A program made the position numbers and the translations under genes. Shown here piece after piece: positions 61,575 to 64,000 of a stretch of 64,000 nucleotides of DNA. Source of the stretch: Allomyces arbusculus (lineage: Eukaryota; Blastocladiomycota; Blastocladiomycetes; Blastocladiales; Blastocladiaceae); the NCBI GenBank assembly GCA_027604705.1, contig JADHYV010000036.1, positions 62,001 through 126,000 of the forward strand, in the 5' to 3' direction. The number at the start of each line of letters is the position of its first letter. The first letter of the stretch is position 1. The notes beneath the pieces were generated by a model. It worked only from the letters and a program-made list of their open reading frames with translations, ran no database searches and was not told the DNA's origin.

Positions 61575-63903
61575 TTACAACTTGGCCGGCCCCACGCCAA
61601 CCGGCCCGCGCTCGACCGCTCCCGCCGCGAGCTGCGCGTACAGCGTATCAATCACCTTGCGGTACTTGGCCACCGCCTGCGGCCGGCGCAGCTTGAACGA
61701 CGGCGTCATGATTCCGCCAGACGCCGGCGTCCACGGCACAGGCTCCAAGTGAATCGCCTTGACCAGCTCGAACCCGGCGAGCCGCTTCTCCCTACCCAGC
61801 TTCGTAAGCGCTTCCAAGACTGCAGCCACGACGGCCGGGTTCCGGCACAGTGCCGGCACTTCGTCCAAGTCGATCGCCAGCCGGGAGCGTGCCAGCGCTC
61901 CGAGGACCGTTGGGTCCGGGACGACGATCGCGACGAGTTGGGACTGAAGCGAGTCGCCGTGGACAAAGATTTGTTGCACGAGCGGCGAGAGCGTATACGT
62001 GTTTTCCAGTTTCTCGGGGGCCACATACTCACCCTGCGCGAGCTTGAGCAGTGACTTCTTGCGGTCGATGATGGCGATACTCCCGCGGTCGTCAATGGCG
62101 CCAATGTCGCCCGTGTGCAGCCACCCGTCAGCATCGATCGTGTCCTTGGTCTTCTCGGCGTCTTTCCAGTATCTGTTGGTCGCGAGAAATGAGAGCCAGT
62201 CAGCAAGCGGTCTCGCACCAAACACCAGGCGAATGCAAATGCAACGTACCCGACCATTACCGCCGGCCCGCGCAAGCAAATCTCGCCCCTCGCGCACGGC
62301 CGATCCGTGACCCGATAGCCGAGCTCCGGCACGTCCATGAGCTTGCACTCGAGCGATGGGAACACGGGCCCGACCTGCGCCGTCATCGTCTCGCCCAATA
62401 TCTGCGTCGCGGCAATCGCCGCACACTCGGTCTGCCCGTACCCCTGCATCACGTCGCACGCGAACACGACCCGCAACAAACTCTGCACGTCCGGGTGCAG
62501 CGGCGCCGACCCGCTCGAGACGACGCGGATCCGGTCCCCCATGACGGCACGCCGCACGGCGTCAAAAAGTAACGAGTCCCACAAGTCGTGTTTCACGCCG
62601 TTGCCGGATTCGAGGTGTGCCGTTTTTTCGGCGACGGCACGGCGGAAGAGCGCGCCGCGTTCGCCGGGGTGGTCGATGGTCATGGCGCGCACTTTGGCAT
62701 AGATGCGGTTCAGAAGCCGCGGGACGGTCGGAAGGACGGTGGGGGACGCGGTGCGGATGTCGTCGAGGAGTAGCGTGGGGTCGCCGCGGGAGTAGGCGAT
62801 GCGCGCGCCGCCGCCGAGAACTTGTAGTGCGATGGTGCGCTCGTAGCAGTGCGCGAGCGGGAGGTACGACAAATGGACGTCTATGGAAATGCGGATGGTC
62901 AGTTGGATGGATAGTTTGGAATGAAGGCACCAGACCATCGACACGAACCGTCCACGGTGTGACCGCGGCCGCGGTAGTAGTGCATGATGTTCTGGCTCGC
63001 CAAGTTGCCATGCGTGATCATGGCGCCCTTGGGGTTACCCGTCGTGCCTAGCGAGTGGGTCTTCAAGTCAGCCAGATCATGTTCGTCATTAACGACGCGA
63101 GAAACCGACGTACCCGACGTGTACATGATCGTCGCCAAATCCTCAGGCGCCGGGGGCCGATGCGCGACCGGGTTTGTCCTCCCCATATCCTCCACCTCGG
63201 CCATCGACATGACCACCACCCCCGCGGCCGCCGCCGCGCGCTTGACCTCCTCCACCGCCTCCTCGACCTCATCCATGGCCACGATCACCTTCAGCCCCGG
63301 GCACCGGTCCCGCACGCGGATTAGATTCATGACCCGGTCGCCCGACGCCACGACCACCGGCGTCTCCGCGTGCGCGATGATAAACTCGAGAGCGTCCGGC
63401 CCCAAAGTATCATACAGCGCGACCGAGACGAGTGAATATGCATGGCACGCCGCGTCGGCAATCGTCCATTCCGGCCGGTTGATCGCGTAAATCCCCAAAT
63501 GCCACCGCTCGGTCTCCGACGACGACACGAGCTGCTCGTGCAGCTGCACCAGACCCGACCCGAAATTGGTGATGCGTTCCGCGACGGCCGCATACGTTTG
63601 CCACTGGTACGGCGACCACGCGCGTGTCGGAGTGGTCCGGATCAACGTGCGGTGCCCGAGACACGGGCGTGTCGGGTGAGCATGCGCAGACCGCCAGAAG
63701 ATTTCGTAGGGCGTGTGCGCGCCGGTGATCGGGGAGCAGGTGATGAGCCGGTCCGGGGTCAACGCGTTCCGGTAGATGGGCGACGAGCCGGGGCGCGCGG
63801 TGCCGGGCAGCGCGATGGATTGACGGTGCAGGTTGGGCGGGTCGGGGACGAAGCTGTGGGCGGTGGGGCTGGGTGGTGATGGCGAGTGCGATGAGGGCGC
63901 CAT
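61575..63903 (-). CDS. Long-chain acyl-CoA synthetase 3, divergent copy, PTS1 (AKL)
   Basis: Exons in transcription order: 63903-63114, 63047-62949, 62880-62250, 62172-61575; 705 residues. Motifs: SPYQWQTYAAVAERI, GIYAINRPEWTIADAACHAYSL, YTSGTTGNPKGAM across intron 1, SYLPLAHCYER, SGSAPLHPDV, QGYGQTECAA, GYWKDAEKTKDTIDADGWLHTGD, DRKKSLLKLAQGEYVAPEKLE; the C terminus is GPAKL. It is the most diverged of the three: shorter N terminus, an Ala/Glu-rich insert (EEVKRAAAAAGVVV) and a changed distal lid region (LARSRLAIDLDEVPALCRN). Intron 1 matches copy 1 in position and phase. The upstream frame stays open to 63987, so an earlier start is possible. Confidence 0.93.
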
Positions 63904-64000
63904 GGTCGCGGCGCTGGTGGTGGGGTTGGCGAGGTCCGCGGGATCAAGTTGGATCAGGAGCGGGCGATCGTGTTGTCGGCGGGCCACACGTCGCGCAACG

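Noticed and set aside
1-64000. CRISPR arrays, transposons, LTR or virus-like elements
   Set aside because: I saw no direct-repeat arrays, transposase, reverse transcriptase, integrase or capsid motifs, and no long terminal repeats in this window.

Overview
The window is GC-rich nuclear DNA from a fungus: short spliceosomal introns (mostly 65-130 nt), closely packed genes on both strands, no operons, and eukaryotic tRNA genes. The gene set is fungal (Tom20 receptor, Pho80-like cyclin, 7TM-RGS protein, Etr1-type reductase, Sft2, Snf5, Hir1). Three features point away from the yeasts and Dikarya and towards an early-diverging, probably zoosporic lineage such as Blastocladiomycota or a chytrid: an ITFG1/TIP-type FG-GAP membrane protein, an organellar class I release factor of RF2 type, and an ALKBH8-type RRM-AlkB protein. 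The lineage is an inference; no rRNA or mitochondrial gene is present to confirm it.

Layout. 1-8.5 kb: 3' part of a cytosolic M20 dipeptidase, a fatty aldehyde dehydrogenase, tRNA-Gly(CCC), a Mtf1/TFB-like protein, proteasome alpha4, RNA polymerase II subunit Rpb7. 8.5-15 kb: ecdysoneless/SGT1 homologue, mitochondrial enoyl reductase, RRM-AlkB protein, and a Tom20 receptor fused to a MYND/SET-like domain. 15-26 kb: long PHD-finger protein, second tRNA-Gly(CCC), a long gene-poor stretch, Pho80-like cyclin, an unidentified small gene, and Snf5/Sfh1 with a C-terminal GATA-type zinc finger. 26-35 kb: Sft2, secreted subtilase with an altered oxyanion-hole position, ITFG1 homologue, and an NTF2/SnoaL-like protein with a repetitive tail. 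An assembly gap lies at about 35.15 kb. 35-42 kb: an RGS domain fused to an FSP1/AIFM2-like flavoprotein oxidoreductase, facing a 7TM-RGS protein across a 2.1 kb intergenic region. 42-54.5 kb: mitochondrial RF2-type release factor, glutathione peroxidase, long-chain acyl-CoA synthetase 1, mpaB-type oxygenase, ZIP zinc transporter, HIRA/Hir1, tRNA-Val(CAC). 54.5-64 kb: MFS transporter, a decayed ornithine decarboxylase-like gene, a decayed copy of the MFS transporter, and two more acyl-CoA synthetases.

Functional themes. Fatty acid metabolism recurs: aldehyde dehydrogenase, mitochondrial enoyl reductase and three acyl-CoA synthetases that all end in the peroxisomal signal AKL. Chromatin and transcription genes are also frequent: Rpb7, PHD, Snf5, HIRA and the Tom20-SET fusion. 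The most unusual content is domain fusions (RGS-FSP1, Tom20-SET, Snf5-GATA finger). Exon boundaries were set by hand from reading frame, splice sites and family alignment. In these models most donors read GTAC(G), with C rather than A at intron position 4.
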